This document shows, piece by piece, positions 17,848 to 26,405 of a DNA stretch of 38,242 bases. The notes under the pieces were generated by a model. It was not told the DNA's origin. It worked only from the letters and a program-made list of their open reading frames with translations, and made no database searches. This DNA is from Paenibacillus ginsengarvi (GTDB lineage: Bacteria; Bacillota; Bacilli; Paenibacillales; NBRC-103111). The translations under genes and the position numbers were made by a program. The DNA lies in the NCBI RefSeq assembly GCF_003626695.1, contig NZ_RBAH01000046.1:1-38242 (forward strand), in the 5' to 3' direction. Position 1 is the stretch's first letter. Each line of letters begins with the position of its first letter.

Positions 17848-20800
17848 CTATGGTTTCAAATTCAAATTCAAATCCAACATCCGTAGCAGAAGGACGACGG
17901 CTTCCGCGCGCGTTGCAGCGGCGAATGGCTCGAATTGACCGCCACCGCGGCCTTGCACGAGACCGAGCCCCTCCGCCGCAGCAACCGCAGGACGGGCCCA
18001 AGCCGGTACGTCCGCCGCGTCCGCGAACGTCGGTTCGGCATCCCCCGACGACTCCAAGCTCGCCGCACGGGCAAGCAGCGTCGTCATCTCCGCCCGCGTA
18101 ATGACGACATTCGGTCGGAAAGTACCGTCAGAAAAGCCTTCGGCGATGCCGCGCTCTGCCGCCGCAGTGACGGCAGACGCCGCCCATGCTTCGATGGCAC
18201 CGGCATCCGCAAAACGCGGCGCGGATACGCCCTCGACTTTGAGCGCGCGCATCAGCATCGTAACGAACTGCGCTCGTGTTACTTGAGCATCTGGCGCGAA
18301 CATGCGAGCGTTGTACCCGTTCGTAATACCGAGCTCTACCGCCCGCGAGACGTACGACTTCGCCCAGTGACCGTCCATGTCGAGGAACGATGTCGGCGTT
18401 GGAGCAGGTGTCGGTGTCGGTGTCGGTTCTGCTGACGACTCCTTGACGCCGAACACTGCGAATTTCGTGAAGTGATCCACCGACGCCACAACAAGTCCCT
18501 TCTCAATCCGGCTCTCGATCTCAATCCATTCTTTATGCGCTTCGTCGAAGTAGAACAAGGCCGCGCGGAACCCTTCGGGCATCGACGCCGCGTCGAACGC
18601 GAAGCGAAGCGTCACCGGCTCCGGAAACGTCATTCCCGGGCTTAGCAGCAGTTCGAACACTCCGCTCGCCAACTGCAGCCCAGCCGGTACGGAGCCCGGA
18701 GGCAGCTCGATCTTTTCGATTGTGACGATCGCGTCTCCCTGCAATCTAGGGATCACGATCGTCACTTCCTTGCCGAATGTCACCGTGCACCCGACGCGCG
18801 AGCAGGCGGTCGACGATTTTCCCGGGACGGTCGGCACCACGGCAGGTTCTTCCTCGTCGTGGCCAGCAACCGACGGTTGATACACGTCTACCTGGATTTC
18901 GGAGCGAAGACCGCCGTATTCGACCGAGATTGACGCCTTTCCCTGCGATTTCCCTCGAACGACGCCATTCTCCCCTACCTCTGCGACGGAGGCGTTCGAG
19001 GTCGCGTACGTCGCTACATCCGTGACGTCAATCCGGCGTCCGTCCGAGTACGACGCTTTGACGCGGGTAGCATGGGATGTTCCGACACTCAAGAGATAAG
19101 AAGTCTCGTCAACCTCCAAACCGACCAACGCGACAGGCGCTTCTTCCACCGAAACAACCGCCGTCGCCGTCAATCCATCCGGATTCAAGATGCCGGCAAG
19201 AGGCGTTACTGTGCCTGTAAAGGTGTATACGCCCGCCACGTTGCCATTATACGAAGGAACCCCGTCATCCCATGTCAAGCCCGCGCCCGCCGACGACCCA
19301 TCGCTCAAGACGACGTTCACCGCGGACGGCAACGGGACATTGGATAGTGGCGTCCCGAAGGGGACCATCACGGCGGGCACAGACGCGACGCGCACGATCG
19401 GCAGCGGCGCCGTCGGCGTTTCCTCCACCGCCACGACCGCGATCGCTGACAATCCGCCTGGATTCGTCGCGCCCTTTGGCAGCGCTAACTCGCCCGTAAA
19501 CGAGTACCTCCTAGGCGCATTTCCATCATACGGCGGATCTCCGCCGTCCCACTTTACGCCCGTCACTTCCGTCGTCCCGTCGCTCAACCTGACATTCACC
19601 GTCGCCGGCAATCCGAGTTCCGAAAGCGGGGTTCCGTATCCAACGGTACGATATACGGCGTCCGCGACGCTCTCGATTGTTCGCGGTTCGACCTTCACGA
19701 CAACCTTCGCCTTAAGCGCGTCTGGGTTTGTCGTCCCGTTCGGCGGCGTCAACGCGCCGACGAACTCGTACGCTCCCGGCATCGTTCTGTCGTACGCAGG
19801 GTTGCCGCCGTCCCACGTCACGCTCGCCGATACATTCGTTCCGTCGCTCAGCTTGACATTCACCGTCGCCGGCAGACCGACCTCGGACAGCGGCGTGCCG
19901 TATCCAACGGTACGATATACGGCGTCCGCGACGCTCTCGATTGTTCGCGGTTCGACCTTTACGACAACCTTCGCCGTAAGCGCGTCCGGGTTTGTCGTCC
20001 CGTTCGGCGGCGTCAACGCGCCGACGAACTCGTACGCTCCCGGCACCGTTCTGTCGTACGCAGGGTTGCCGCCATCCCACGTCACGCTCGCCGATACATT
20101 CGTTCCGTCGCTCAGCTTGACATTCACCGTCGCCGTCAGACCGACCTCGGACAGCGGGGTTCCGTATCCGACCCATACAACTGCCAATGGGGAAACAGAT
20201 GCGATCGTGACCGGATTTGCTGTAAAGACGTACGTAGCCGCTTCGCCGGCCTCATACCCCGCCCCTCGGTCCGCTTTATAACGTACGAACACCGTCTGAT
20301 CTCCGGAAAACGTTGGTACGGCACCCTTGTTGTATACGACGTAACTCACGCTGCCGTTTCCTAAGTATTCCATGTCTTCCGTCAGCCCGACGATGACGTT
20401 CGCCTCGTCGTCCGCCACAAGGCCCGTCGGTGGTCCGACGTACATATCGATTAAGTTGGCGCTGGCTCCGGCGACCCGAAACGAGCCGTCCGCAAGCTGC
20501 AACACAGCTTGAAGGTTCCATGTGCCAGGGAGCACCTTGATCCATTGCTCATTCATGTTCGCGTCCGTCTTCAGCAGGACGCCATCACCCGTGTTGGAGC
20601 CGCCGTATATCAGGAATCCGCCGTCATTTGTACGAAGCAAGCCTTCCGGGACTTGGGCGCCATCGTGAGGATATACCTTTCTCCACAACTCTTCCCCGTC
20701 CGCGTCCGTACGGATTACGACGATATCTTGTTCGCTTCCCACCTGCACGTTGCCAGTCAAATAATAACCCGAATCCGCGCCCGCTTCCACCAAGGCGCTC

Positions 20801-21561
20801 AGGGTAAGATTCCCCCCGCTCTGGGAAAACTTCTTCAGGGCCCCTGCCCCATCGCGGGCGCTATATGTGTACAACATGCCGAAGGATGAGCCAGTTCCTT
20901 CGGAACCGTATCCGACGATCGCTACGTTTCCGGACGACAGCGTTATTCCATCGAACGGACTTCGGCCGTACGAAATCAAGTGGGCGATTCCAGCCCCAGG
21001 ATTTCCGTCCGCATCTAGGGTAAAGATCGAGTTTACCGCTCCGCTGCTCGCAAATTGAGCGTAACCGCCTACGAGATACCTTGTCGTGCCGGCATTGTCC
21101 ATTTTTGCGATGAAATTCGCGGAGCCGCCCCCCGGCAGCTGCACACCCGACCGAACGATGCTTCCCGAATGATTAACGAGCCCGTAGAGCATGCCATCGT
21201 TCTTACGGCCGACAAACATATATCCGTTTGGCGTCTCCAGCACGTCGTTCACCGATGGAGGAATACCGCTCTCATCGAAACCGAGCGAAGTCCGCCATTC
21301 CAAATCGCCATTCACGTTCCATCTCGCTATGAACAGCTCGGGGTCTTCACCGCCTGCGTCGGTCCCCACCGCGACATACCCTCCGTCCGATGTCCGAATG
21401 TAATCCCCGTATCGGATCTTAGGGTTCCCCGTCACCGAGTCCGCACCGACGGACTTCAGCACGAACCGATCCGCAGCAAACACCGAAGTATACCCCGAAA
21501 AAACGAATATAAAGACAAGCAGCGACAGCATCCATCGCCTCAAAGCCAGACTTCCAAACAT
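17848..21561 (-). CDS. SLH-domain cell-surface protein with Ig-like repeats
   Basis: A 1237-residue secreted protein. A signal peptide (about 1-29) ends FAA. Residues 30-430 contain repeated DGGYVAVG/DGGFLIYGG-type blades, suggesting a beta-propeller. About 466-810 holds four Ig-like group 4 repeats (GYGTPLSEVGLPATVNVKLS, TWDGGNPAY); the first three are of 88 residues. A group 2 Ig-like domain (about 810-890) follows, then a further beta-rich region, a Pro-Thr linker near 1044-1055, and three SLH domains (about 1057-1105, 1113-1163, 1176-1230) with TRAQ, TRAE and TRAE motifs that bind pyruvylated wall polymer. The frame opens at 21702, but GGAGGG nine bases before ATG 21561 sets the start. 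Its job is probably wall-anchored adhesion or structure; no catalytic domain was recognised. Confidence 0.9.
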   Translation of the reverse strand: MFGSLALRRWMLSLLVFIFVFSGYTSVFAADRFVLKSVGADSVTGNPKIRYGDYIRTSDGGYVAVGTDAGGEDPELFIARWNVNGDLEWRTSLGFDESGIPPSVNDVLETPNGYMFVGRKNDGMLYGLVNHSGSIVRSGVQLPGGGSANFIAKMDNAGTTRYLVGGYAQFASSGAVNSIFTLDADGNPGAGIAHLISYGRSPFDGITLSSGNVAIVGYGSEGTGSSFGMLYTYSARDGAGALKKFSQSGGNLTLSALVEAGADSGYYLTGNVQVGSEQDIVVIRTDADGEELWRKVYPHDGAQVPEGLLRTNDGGFLIYGGSNTGDGVLLKTDANMNEQWIKVLPGTWNLQAVLQLADGSFRVAGASANLIDMYVGPPTGLVADDEANVIVGLTEDMEYLGNGSVSYVVYNKGAVPTFSGDQTVFVRYKADRGAGYEAGEAATYVFTANPVTIASVSPLAVVWVGYGTPLSEVGLTATVNVKLSDGTNVSASVTWDGGNPAYDRTVPGAYEFVGALTPPNGTTNPDALTAKVVVKVEPRTIESVADAVYRTVGYGTPLSEVGLPATVNVKLSDGTNVSASVTWDGGNPAYDRTMPGAYEFVGALTPPNGTTNPDALKAKVVVKVEPRTIESVADAVYRTVGYGTPLSELGLPATVNVRLSDGTTEVTGVKWDGGDPPYDGNAPRRYSFTGELALPKGATNPGGLSAIAVVAVEETPTAPLPIVRVASVPAVMVPFGTPLSNVPLPSAVNVVLSDGSSAGAGLTWDDGVPSYNGNVAGVYTFTGTVTPLAGILNPDGLTATAVVSVEEAPVALVGLEVDETSYLLSVGTSHATRVKASYSDGRRIDVTDVATYATSNASVAEVGENGVVRGKSQGKASISVEYGGLRSEIQVDVYQPSVAGHDEEEPAVVPTVPGKSSTACSRVGCTVTFGKEVTIVIPRLQGDAIVTIEKIELPPGSVPAGLQLASGVFELLLSPGMTFPEPVTLRFAFDAASMPEGFRAALFYFDEAHKEWIEIESRIEKGLVVASVDHFTKFAVFGVKESSAEPTPTPTPAPTPTSFLDMDGHWAKSYVSRAVELGITNGYNARMFAPDAQVTRAQFVTMLMRALKVEGVSAPRFADAGAIEAWAASAVTAAAERGIAEGFSDGTFRPNVVITRAEMTTLLARAASLESSGDAEPTFADAADVPAWARPAVAAAEGLGLVQGRGGGQFEPFAAATRAEAVVLLLRMLDLNLNLKP
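19635..20162 (-). repeat. Two near-identical 264-nt tandem units inside the SLH gene
   Basis: The segment beginning CGTATCCAACGGTACG at 19635 recurs at 19899, and the frame returns to the same phase at 20163. The period is exactly 264 nt, or 88 codons. The two units differ at few positions, including synonymous ones, which implies recent duplication or gene conversion of one Ig-like domain. Confidence 0.85.
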
Positions 21562-21698
21562 TTCAAAGCGCCCTCCGTTTCTATGAACCTCCATGTACTT
21601 ATGATTGTAAAGCAATGCCAGTCCGATAGGAATCCCCCGACCGGAGAAACTTTGGCCGCGACAAAAAAACACCGTCAAACTGACGGCGGCAAATTGTG

Positions 21699-21830
21699 AC
21701 AAAGTGTCCTACATGGTCATCGGCATCGACCTGTATGGCAAAAAGGACGTGCTGGCATGTGGATTAGCGAGAACGAGTCGTCCAAGTTCTGGCTCCTCCA
21801 ACTCTCCGTCTTCTATCCCGATCGTACCGG
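21699..21830 (+). pseudogene. Fragment of an IS256-type (mutator) transposase
   Basis: The plus strand reads SYMVIGIDLYGKKDVL and then, after a one-base shift, MWISENESSKFWLLQL. This is the conserved central block of IS256-family transposases (GIDLEGKKDVLG-W-GENES-KFWL). There is no start, no remaining catalytic region and no terminal inverted repeat that I could find. The fragment ends where hairpin repeat copy B begins. Confidence 0.75.
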
Positions 21831-21839
21831 TCGCATTTG

Positions 21840-21903
21840 ACAAGCCGATCGTAAAAAACGGTTGCCTACATATGTGAGCTATCGTTATCCGTTAGTTCAA
21901 TCA
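21840..21903 (+). repeat. Dispersed hairpin repeat, copy B
   Basis: GCCGATCGTAAAAAACGGTTGCC followed by TGAGCTATCGTTATCCGTTAG matches copy A, with a deletion of the TCTTTAT segment. It separates the IS256 relic from the GyrI-like gene. Confidence 0.6.
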
Positions 21904-21918
21904 CAAAGTGGATAAATA

Positions 21919-22530
21919 TCATATTTTTTCAATGGGTATCCGGACGATCGTTTGCCACTTTTCAACAGGGTTCCAGGTCGGTGGATTCATATAGATCTCC
22001 CGAGTCTTTCCCCGTGAACGAAAGCCTTGTGAAGATACAGTCTTGGTGATATGGTCTTCTGGGTTTGCGATCTCATCGTAATGACCAAGATGCAAAGTGT
22101 GCGCGCACAATCTTTGCGAGATACGTTGGAATGACGGCACAAGAAATTCCACACCTTTATTTTTGATTCTTACGTTGTGAATCGCCTCATCAACGAGCAA
22201 CTGGTCGATCTGCTCCGGAACCTGCACCATGACGACTCGTTTCCATATGCCATCGGGTAATTGATCTTGCCATATCATTTCAAACGGCATTAGACGGAAA
22301 TTGTATTGCATGCGTTTCGAAGTGATCATCCTCAACTGATTCTGTATCCTTGAGAACAACCAGATAAGGGAGGGTTCATCTCTAGCCAAATCATATCTTC
22401 TTCCCTCATTCTCAATCACCAAAAAGTTCAGATCAGGAATTTCGTTAATCATGACAATATTCGGTTTCAGTTGGTAGACGCTTTTATACTCTTTACGGTT
22501 ATCAGTCAACTTTACGGAATTATTCCCCAT
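21919..22530 (-). CDS. GyrI-like small-molecule-binding domain protein
   Basis: A 203-residue protein. It starts KLTDNRKEYKSVYQLKPNIV and contains IPDLNFLVIENEG. The C-terminal part has HLGHYDEIANPEDHI and REIYMNPPTWNPVEKW, diagnostic of the GyrI-like/AraC effector-binding fold. The frame is open to 22614, but GGGGAGG five bases before ATG 22530 fixes the start. There is no DNA-binding domain, so it is a stand-alone ligand-binding or xenobiotic hydrolase-like member. It sits alone between two copies of the dispersed repeat. The substrate is unknown. Confidence 0.75.
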   Translation of the reverse strand: MGNNSVKLTDNRKEYKSVYQLKPNIVMINEIPDLNFLVIENEGRRYDLARDEPSLIWLFSRIQNQLRMITSKRMQYNFRLMPFEMIWQDQLPDGIWKRVVMVQVPEQIDQLLVDEAIHNVRIKNKGVEFLVPSFQRISQRLCAHTLHLGHYDEIANPEDHITKTVSSQGFRSRGKTREIYMNPPTWNPVEKWQTIVRIPIEKI

Positions 22531-22650
22531 AATAACCTCCCCATTTACAACTCGATTACTTGATGCATTAGTACAACGATTTCTAACATGAAATATAATT
22601 TCGTTATTTCGCAAAAAATTCCTTTGTATTGAAATTAAACTACCAGTTGA

Positions 22651-22725
22651 GAAAGGCAGCCGGTTGTAAAAAAACGGCTGCCTATATATGTCTTTATTGA
22701 GCTATCGTACCCGTTAGCTCAATCT
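22651..22725 (+). repeat. Dispersed hairpin repeat, copy A (most complete)
   Basis: AAGGCAGCCGGTTG/CGGCTGCCT forms a hairpin, followed by ATATATGTCTTTATTGAGC and TATCGTACCCGTTAGCTCAA. The tail has its own small inverted repeat (TTGAGCTA/TAGCTCAA). It is the reference copy for the family at 17715, 21840 and 25640. Confidence 0.65.
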
Positions 22726-22882
22726 ACGAGCTTTCCAGTAACTTTGCAATCCGCAAATTACCTCTTTCCTTTGATAGTGATACAGCATCATTACCGCCTT
22801 CAACTTTGGCATAAACATCAGCGCCATGCTCCACATCCTCATAGGATGAATACGGCCGAATCCATTGTGCGGGAATCGTCAA
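22724..22882 (-). pseudogene. Shrunken ankyrin-repeat protein
   Basis: A TTG at 22882 with AAAGGAGAG at good distance starts a 52-residue frame, MTIPAQWIRPYSSYED. This is joined directly to HGADVYAKVEGGNDAVSLSK and ERGNLRIAKLLE, a single terminal ankyrin repeat. Ankyrin proteins of this kind are normally several repeats long, so the middle was probably lost by an in-frame deletion. It follows the gene fragment ending at 22920 by 37 bases. The longer frame back to 22996 runs out of phase through that neighbour and is not real. Confidence 0.55.
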
Positions 22883-22919
22883 GGTTGTTCTCTCCTTTAT
22901 GTCGTTTTCACAAGCCGGA

Positions 22920-23081
22920 TCAAAAGCTGCATAAGGTGTATCCGCTTGCCTTTGCCAGCTGTTCCATTTCGGGAAAATCGTCTTCACGGACAACAATCAG
23001 AACATAGCTGTCACTGTTGATGTCCAACTGTCCCAACACGATCCCATGCGGCGGCAGCCAGTCCACCTGATCGTCGGAATA
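22920..23081 (-). pseudogene. C-terminal fragment of an uncharacterised protein
   Basis: The reverse strand reads YSDDQVDWLPPHGIVLGQLD and ends QLAKASGYTLCSF with a stop. It has no start codon and is fused at its 5' end, near 23066-23081, to the truncated recombinase. It resembles small alpha/beta proteins often encoded next to ankyrin immunity-type genes, but I cannot name the family with certainty. Confidence 0.5.
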
Positions 23082-23548
23082 GCCAGTCGTCTTGTTGGAT
23101 GAGTATCGGTTACAAATAAGGCCTTACAAGAATCGACACGGCTAGCGAGATACTTCTTCAACCACACTTTACACTCGGTTGGAAAGTAAACCTCTCTCTG
23201 TTTTGAACCTTTGCCATTTACAATAGCGGAGCAGTTCTCCCAGTTCAGGTCTTCAATGTTTAACTTCTCCACCTCTCCAACCCGACAGCCGGAACTGTAG
23301 AGAAACTCCAGAAGAACCTCCAGAAGAACCCTTTCCCTCAGGGACTTGCAAGAGATTTTCAAGTGAATGACATCTTCCTCGATCAAAAACTTAGGAATAC
23401 GCTTGTCCATTTTGTGTTCGCGTAACTTCAAAGAAGGATTTGAGGTTAAGTATGTTTCTTCATAGGCAAAGCGAAATAGGGAACGAACAAAACGGATGCG
23501 ATGTCCTAAACTGCTGGGTTTCAATCGATCGTGGAATAAGATGTAGCA
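23066..23548 (-). pseudogene. Truncated tyrosine recombinase/integrase
   Basis: The frame reads HDRLKPSSLGHRIRFVRSLF (core-binding SAM-like domain) and then LYSSGCRVGEVEKLNIEDLN with the first catalytic Arg. NGKGSKQREVYF follows with the catalytic Lys, and it reaches LFVTDTHPTRRLAIPTIR. The HxxR box and nucleophilic Tyr are missing because the sequence switches to an unrelated gene fragment. The N-terminus is also gone. A 12-base direct duplication (CCAGAAGAAC core, about 23302-23325) adds LLEV to the helix before the active Arg. It is inactive, and evidence of past mobile-element traffic. Confidence 0.8.
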
Positions 23549-23592
23549 CCCGAAAAAGCAAAAACCTCGATCGGAGTTATACTTACAGCATG

Positions 23593-24636
23593 TTAATCCA
23601 TCATATTAACAATTGCTTTGTTTTCACATGCTTTAGCTAAATCCATTGGTGTCTTCCCATCTTGATCTGTAGCTTGAATGTTCGCACCATGTTTTAACAG
23701 CATTTCAATAGCGGCAACATTTTCTCTCATAATAGCTCTATGCAGGGCTGTTTGCTTATACTGATTTCTACATTCAAGATTAGCTCCGTGATCCAACAAG
23801 AATTTTATCCCGATAATGTTATTAAGATCTGCAAAGTTATGTAGCGGAGGGAATGGTTTCTTTTCTTGATTCACATCACAGCCCAACTGTAAAATGCCTT
23901 CTAGTAGAGCCTCATCTGTACAATGAAGAGCAATCCCAAAGCCCTTCTTTTCCACCTCTTTTTGATAAACCTCCGGAAATACTGAACGAATATAATTCAC
24001 AATATCACTTGAGTGTCTAAACGCAATTTCAAGAGAGGTTTCAGCCAGAGCACGTTACCCTACGTTTGCTCCCTTCTCGGCTAATAGTCTAAATGCCTCT
24101 AAATTATTGTGTTTACTACAAAACTGCAAAGAAGTGCCACGATATTCAAGAACTTTGTCTAAATCGGATTTTTTCGCGTGGGTTACTAGCTCTTTAATTT
24201 TTTCCATGTCATTCATATAACACGCAAATACTAATGTATTCTTAATTTTTTCTGCCTTTAACGATTGCTGTAAGATTTCTTTTCTTTCCTCTCCCTTTGG
24301 TTCCAAATCATATCTCTGGTAAATGATTAACTCAAAGACATCCGCATCAAAAAGTTCAGGATTCATATCTTTCACAATGCAATGCTCGACTAACTTACCA
24401 GCATCTACTTTGATACAAAGAATGCCCTTCCCTAGCATTAATTCCTTAATTTCGTTAATATACTTATCAAAAAGAGCAATAGTAATTTCTCCATCATATG
24501 AAACTTCATTTTCTAAAACAGCAAAATATCCGCTTGTAAACGAATTCTCAGTGCCTAAAATTAAATATGTATACGTTCTTTCACTTAGCATAGGCTCATT
24601 GATAATCGTGTCTACTAAATAATCAAGATTGTTCAT
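23593..24636 (-). pseudogene. Ankyrin-repeat protein split by one in-frame stop
   Basis: From ATG 24636 (MNNLDYLVDTIINEPM) an N-terminal domain of about 130 residues leads into ankyrin-like helices (AFRLLAEKGANVG). A single TAA at 24055-24057 interrupts. The same frame then continues ALAETSLEIAFRHSSDIVNY through clear ankyrin repeats (LLDHGANLECRNQYKQTALH, LLKHGANIQATDQDGKTPMD) to a stop at 23593. The full length is 348 codons without frame change, so one nonsense change is the simplest explanation. Similar ankyrin proteins occur as immunity or housekeeping partners of polymorphic toxins; that role is only suggested by the neighbourhood. Confidence 0.75.
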
Positions 24637-24666
24637 ATTGATTCCTTCATACCTCCACCTGTAAGA

Positions 24667-25006
24667 TCAATATTTTTTTTCAATTCTATTTCCTTCTGGA
24701 TCAATAATTACTCCGATTATCCCCCAATTAAAAGTATGCACTTCAACCTTTACTTTTCGTTGTTCAAGTTCTTTCACTGTTTCTTCGAAATAGTCTACTT
24801 CAATTCTAATGACCATTGGGTTCTGACTTCTATTCTTCTCGGATGTGCTTAATACTCCGTTATCTTCAATCATCAAATAGCTGTCACCAAAATCAAGTTT
24901 TGAAAGGCCTTCTTTTCTTTCTCTTACATTTAGGTCCAGTTTTTCGGTATAGCAGTGCTTATAGAACTTATAGGGGTTAAACTTATTATTTTTTCTATAA
25001 TTAAGA
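24667..25006 (-). pseudogene. VOC/glyoxalase-like protein without a proper N-terminus
   Basis: The frame ends VHTFNWGIIGVIIDPEGNRI and has FGDSYLMIEDNG and NPMVIRIEVDYFEETVKEL, the second half of the vicinal oxygen chelate fold. The usual first strand and metal ligand are missing. The only upstream ATG (25020) lies inside the right arm of a riboswitch terminator and has no ribosome site. The gene seems to have been fused by deletion to the riboswitch leader. A functional product is unlikely. Confidence 0.65.
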
Positions 25007-25054
25007 AAACCTCCGTCCATAAGCGGGCATGCGCTAATAGACGGAGGTTTCTGT
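25007..25054 (-). terminator. Terminator of the c-di-GMP riboswitch expression platform
   Basis: On the minus strand AAACCTCCGTC (about 25043-25053) pairs with GACGGAGGTTT (about 25008-25018), followed by TTCTT. It starts eleven bases after the aptamer, so folding of the aptamer can decide whether it forms. Confidence 0.8.
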
Positions 25055-25059
25055 CATAT

Positions 25060-25150
25060 TCGGCAGCTGGCTAGCATTGGCATTTGCGTTTTAAGCAAAT
25101 CCTTTAGCCCCTTTAGCTTTGCGTCCCCGTCTTTAAGCGGGTTTGCTATT
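25060..25150 (-). promoter_or_regulatory. Cyclic-di-GMP-I (GEMM-I) riboswitch aptamer
   Basis: On the minus strand the conserved blocks follow in order: ATAGCAAACCCG, a loop, CGGGGACGCAAAGC, AAAGGGGCTAAAGG, a variable stem, and then GCTAGCCAGCTGCCGA. GGACGCAAAGC and the AGCCAG...CCG tail are hallmarks of the GEMM-I class, which binds cyclic di-GMP. The tetraloop reads TAAA where GAAA is usual, a change that could weaken docking. A TATAAT (25167-25172) precedes it. The gene it once controlled is missing: downstream is a decapitated VOC frame. Confidence 0.85.
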
Positions 25151-25172
25151 ATCGTACGAGTTGTATATTATA

Positions 25173-25639
25173 TTTGGAAATAATTATCCTTAATTAGGAG
25201 TATATTCCGAAAAACGTTCGCCGGTTAGGTCCGATAGACCCAACTTTGTTGAAATCTCTCTTTACTTGTCTGATTTTGAAAATTTAATGGATAGTCGCAT
25301 AGTAGAAGAACGTAAAAGCCACAAGAAGGTGGACAAGAAAGAGTACGAGCTGCAGCTTGTGAGCGAGGTTTTACAGATAAGCTTCGATATATTTTGCTTA
25401 TTCATTACATTATCCCTAGACCAAAGGTCACAAAGGCTCTTATTCACAAGTTCCACACGCCCCATAACACTCCCAAAGCTTCCTTACATCTAACTTTTTC
25501 GCCGTTACTTGTGATAAGGTTCAGTTTAACGGGTCTATCGGCGAAAAATCCGCCGCGGTGCATAATGGCCAACATTTTATACCCGATTTAAAGGCTATGA
25601 CCAGGCTTTCATAACAAGCACAAAAGGCCACAGAAATAA
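25173..25639. other. Region with no recognised intact gene
   Basis: A plus-strand frame at 25266-25493 reads LSDFENLMDSRIVEERKSHK and KVDKKEYELQLVSEVLQ. It is charged and helical but lacks a ribosome site and a recognisable family, and its second half looks non-coding. It may be a relic. The rest up to the hairpin repeat shows no coding signal I can support. Confidence 0.3.
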
Positions 25640-25690
25640 TCGGCAGCCTGATTGACAGTGATTCAACTATCGTACCCATAAGCATAAAAT
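25640..25690 (+). repeat. Dispersed hairpin repeat, copy D
   Basis: CGGCAGCCTGATTGACAG followed by TTCAACTATCGTACCCATAA matches the tail of copy A. It overlaps the last codons of the small minus-strand frame at 25663-25890. Confidence 0.5.
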
Positions 25691-25890
25691 AATCCAATAA
25701 ATAACAAGTTACAAATCTGTTTAAGAGTATGTTTTTCTCGTAAGTATTTTATTAGAAAATCCTTATCCTCTGGGTAAGCATGCTTAACTCCATCTATTTG
25801 TTCTAATTTGAAAGCTCCATCCAAAAAGGGACAAGCTTCACTGGGAATCCGATCGGAACCAGTAAAACCACCTTTAATATAAATACTCAT
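25663..25890 (-). CDS. Small uncharacterised protein, possibly truncated
   Basis: 75 codons from ATG 25890: MSIYIKGGFTGSDRIPSEAC, then PFLDGAFKLEQIDGVKHAYP and a hydrophobic end. Composition is protein-like, but the ribosome site is weak and the last five or so codons lie in a dispersed repeat. The original C-terminus was therefore probably replaced. I do not recognise the family. Confidence 0.4.
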   Translation of the reverse strand: MSIYIKGGFTGSDRIPSEACPFLDGAFKLEQIDGVKHAYPEDKDFLIKYLREKHTLKQICNLLFIGLFYAYGYDS

Positions 25891-25957
25891 ACTTTTATTT
25901 CAACTTAATCTTTAACAGCTCGCAAATGCTTATACTGGAAGTTATTAGATTATTTAC

Positions 25958-26277
25958 TTAATCAATTACTTGTAGTTTATCGCCTAAAATTTCGTTAAGA
26001 TATTTCAGAAGTTTATTATTTATTTTTACTTTTTCAAGCATAACCTCAACACGATTTATCTCATCTTCATTTGAATCAATATCAACTATAAATGTGTCTT
26101 TACTGATGGAAGCATTTCTACAACACTTATATCCAGAGTTCTCTTGCCCATTGACTTCAAGATACTCGCCATCCATTCCTTGTTCAATATCTTGCTTATC
26201 AAATTCAAAAGCTTTTTGTAAAATAATATAATTATAATTGCATGAGCAACTTTTGCAGTAAATTTTACAACATTCAT
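25958..26277 (-). pseudogene. Imm10-like immunity protein gene with a frameshift
   Basis: GGAG seven bases before ATG 26277 starts MNVVKFTAKVAHA. The following frame loses meaning, while the adjacent frame continues NYIILQKAFEFDKQDIEQGM, DGEYLEVNGQENSGYKCC and so on to a stop at 25958. The joined protein fits the Imm10 pattern of bacterial toxin-immunity proteins (a short N-terminal strand, ILQ.AFEFDEQD..LGMD, EVN.Q.NSGY). A one-base indel near 26225-26245 would explain the break. The family assignment is from memory of the pattern. A frame from 26290 also exists but lacks a ribosome site. Confidence 0.6.
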
Positions 26278-26405
26278 TTTTGTTCTCCATTCATAATATA
26301 AATTTTCTGCGATTTAATTATATCACATACTAGTTGCTGACAATGATAGTGGTAATCATGTAAGAATGTCACTTACTCCAGAAGGTGAGGCGGCTAGCAG
26401 TGCTA

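Noticed and set aside
19190..20281. 363-codon plus-strand frame with repeats opposite the SLH gene
   Set aside because: Its repeats mirror the tandem Ig-like units on the other strand, and the SLH protein has clear domains.
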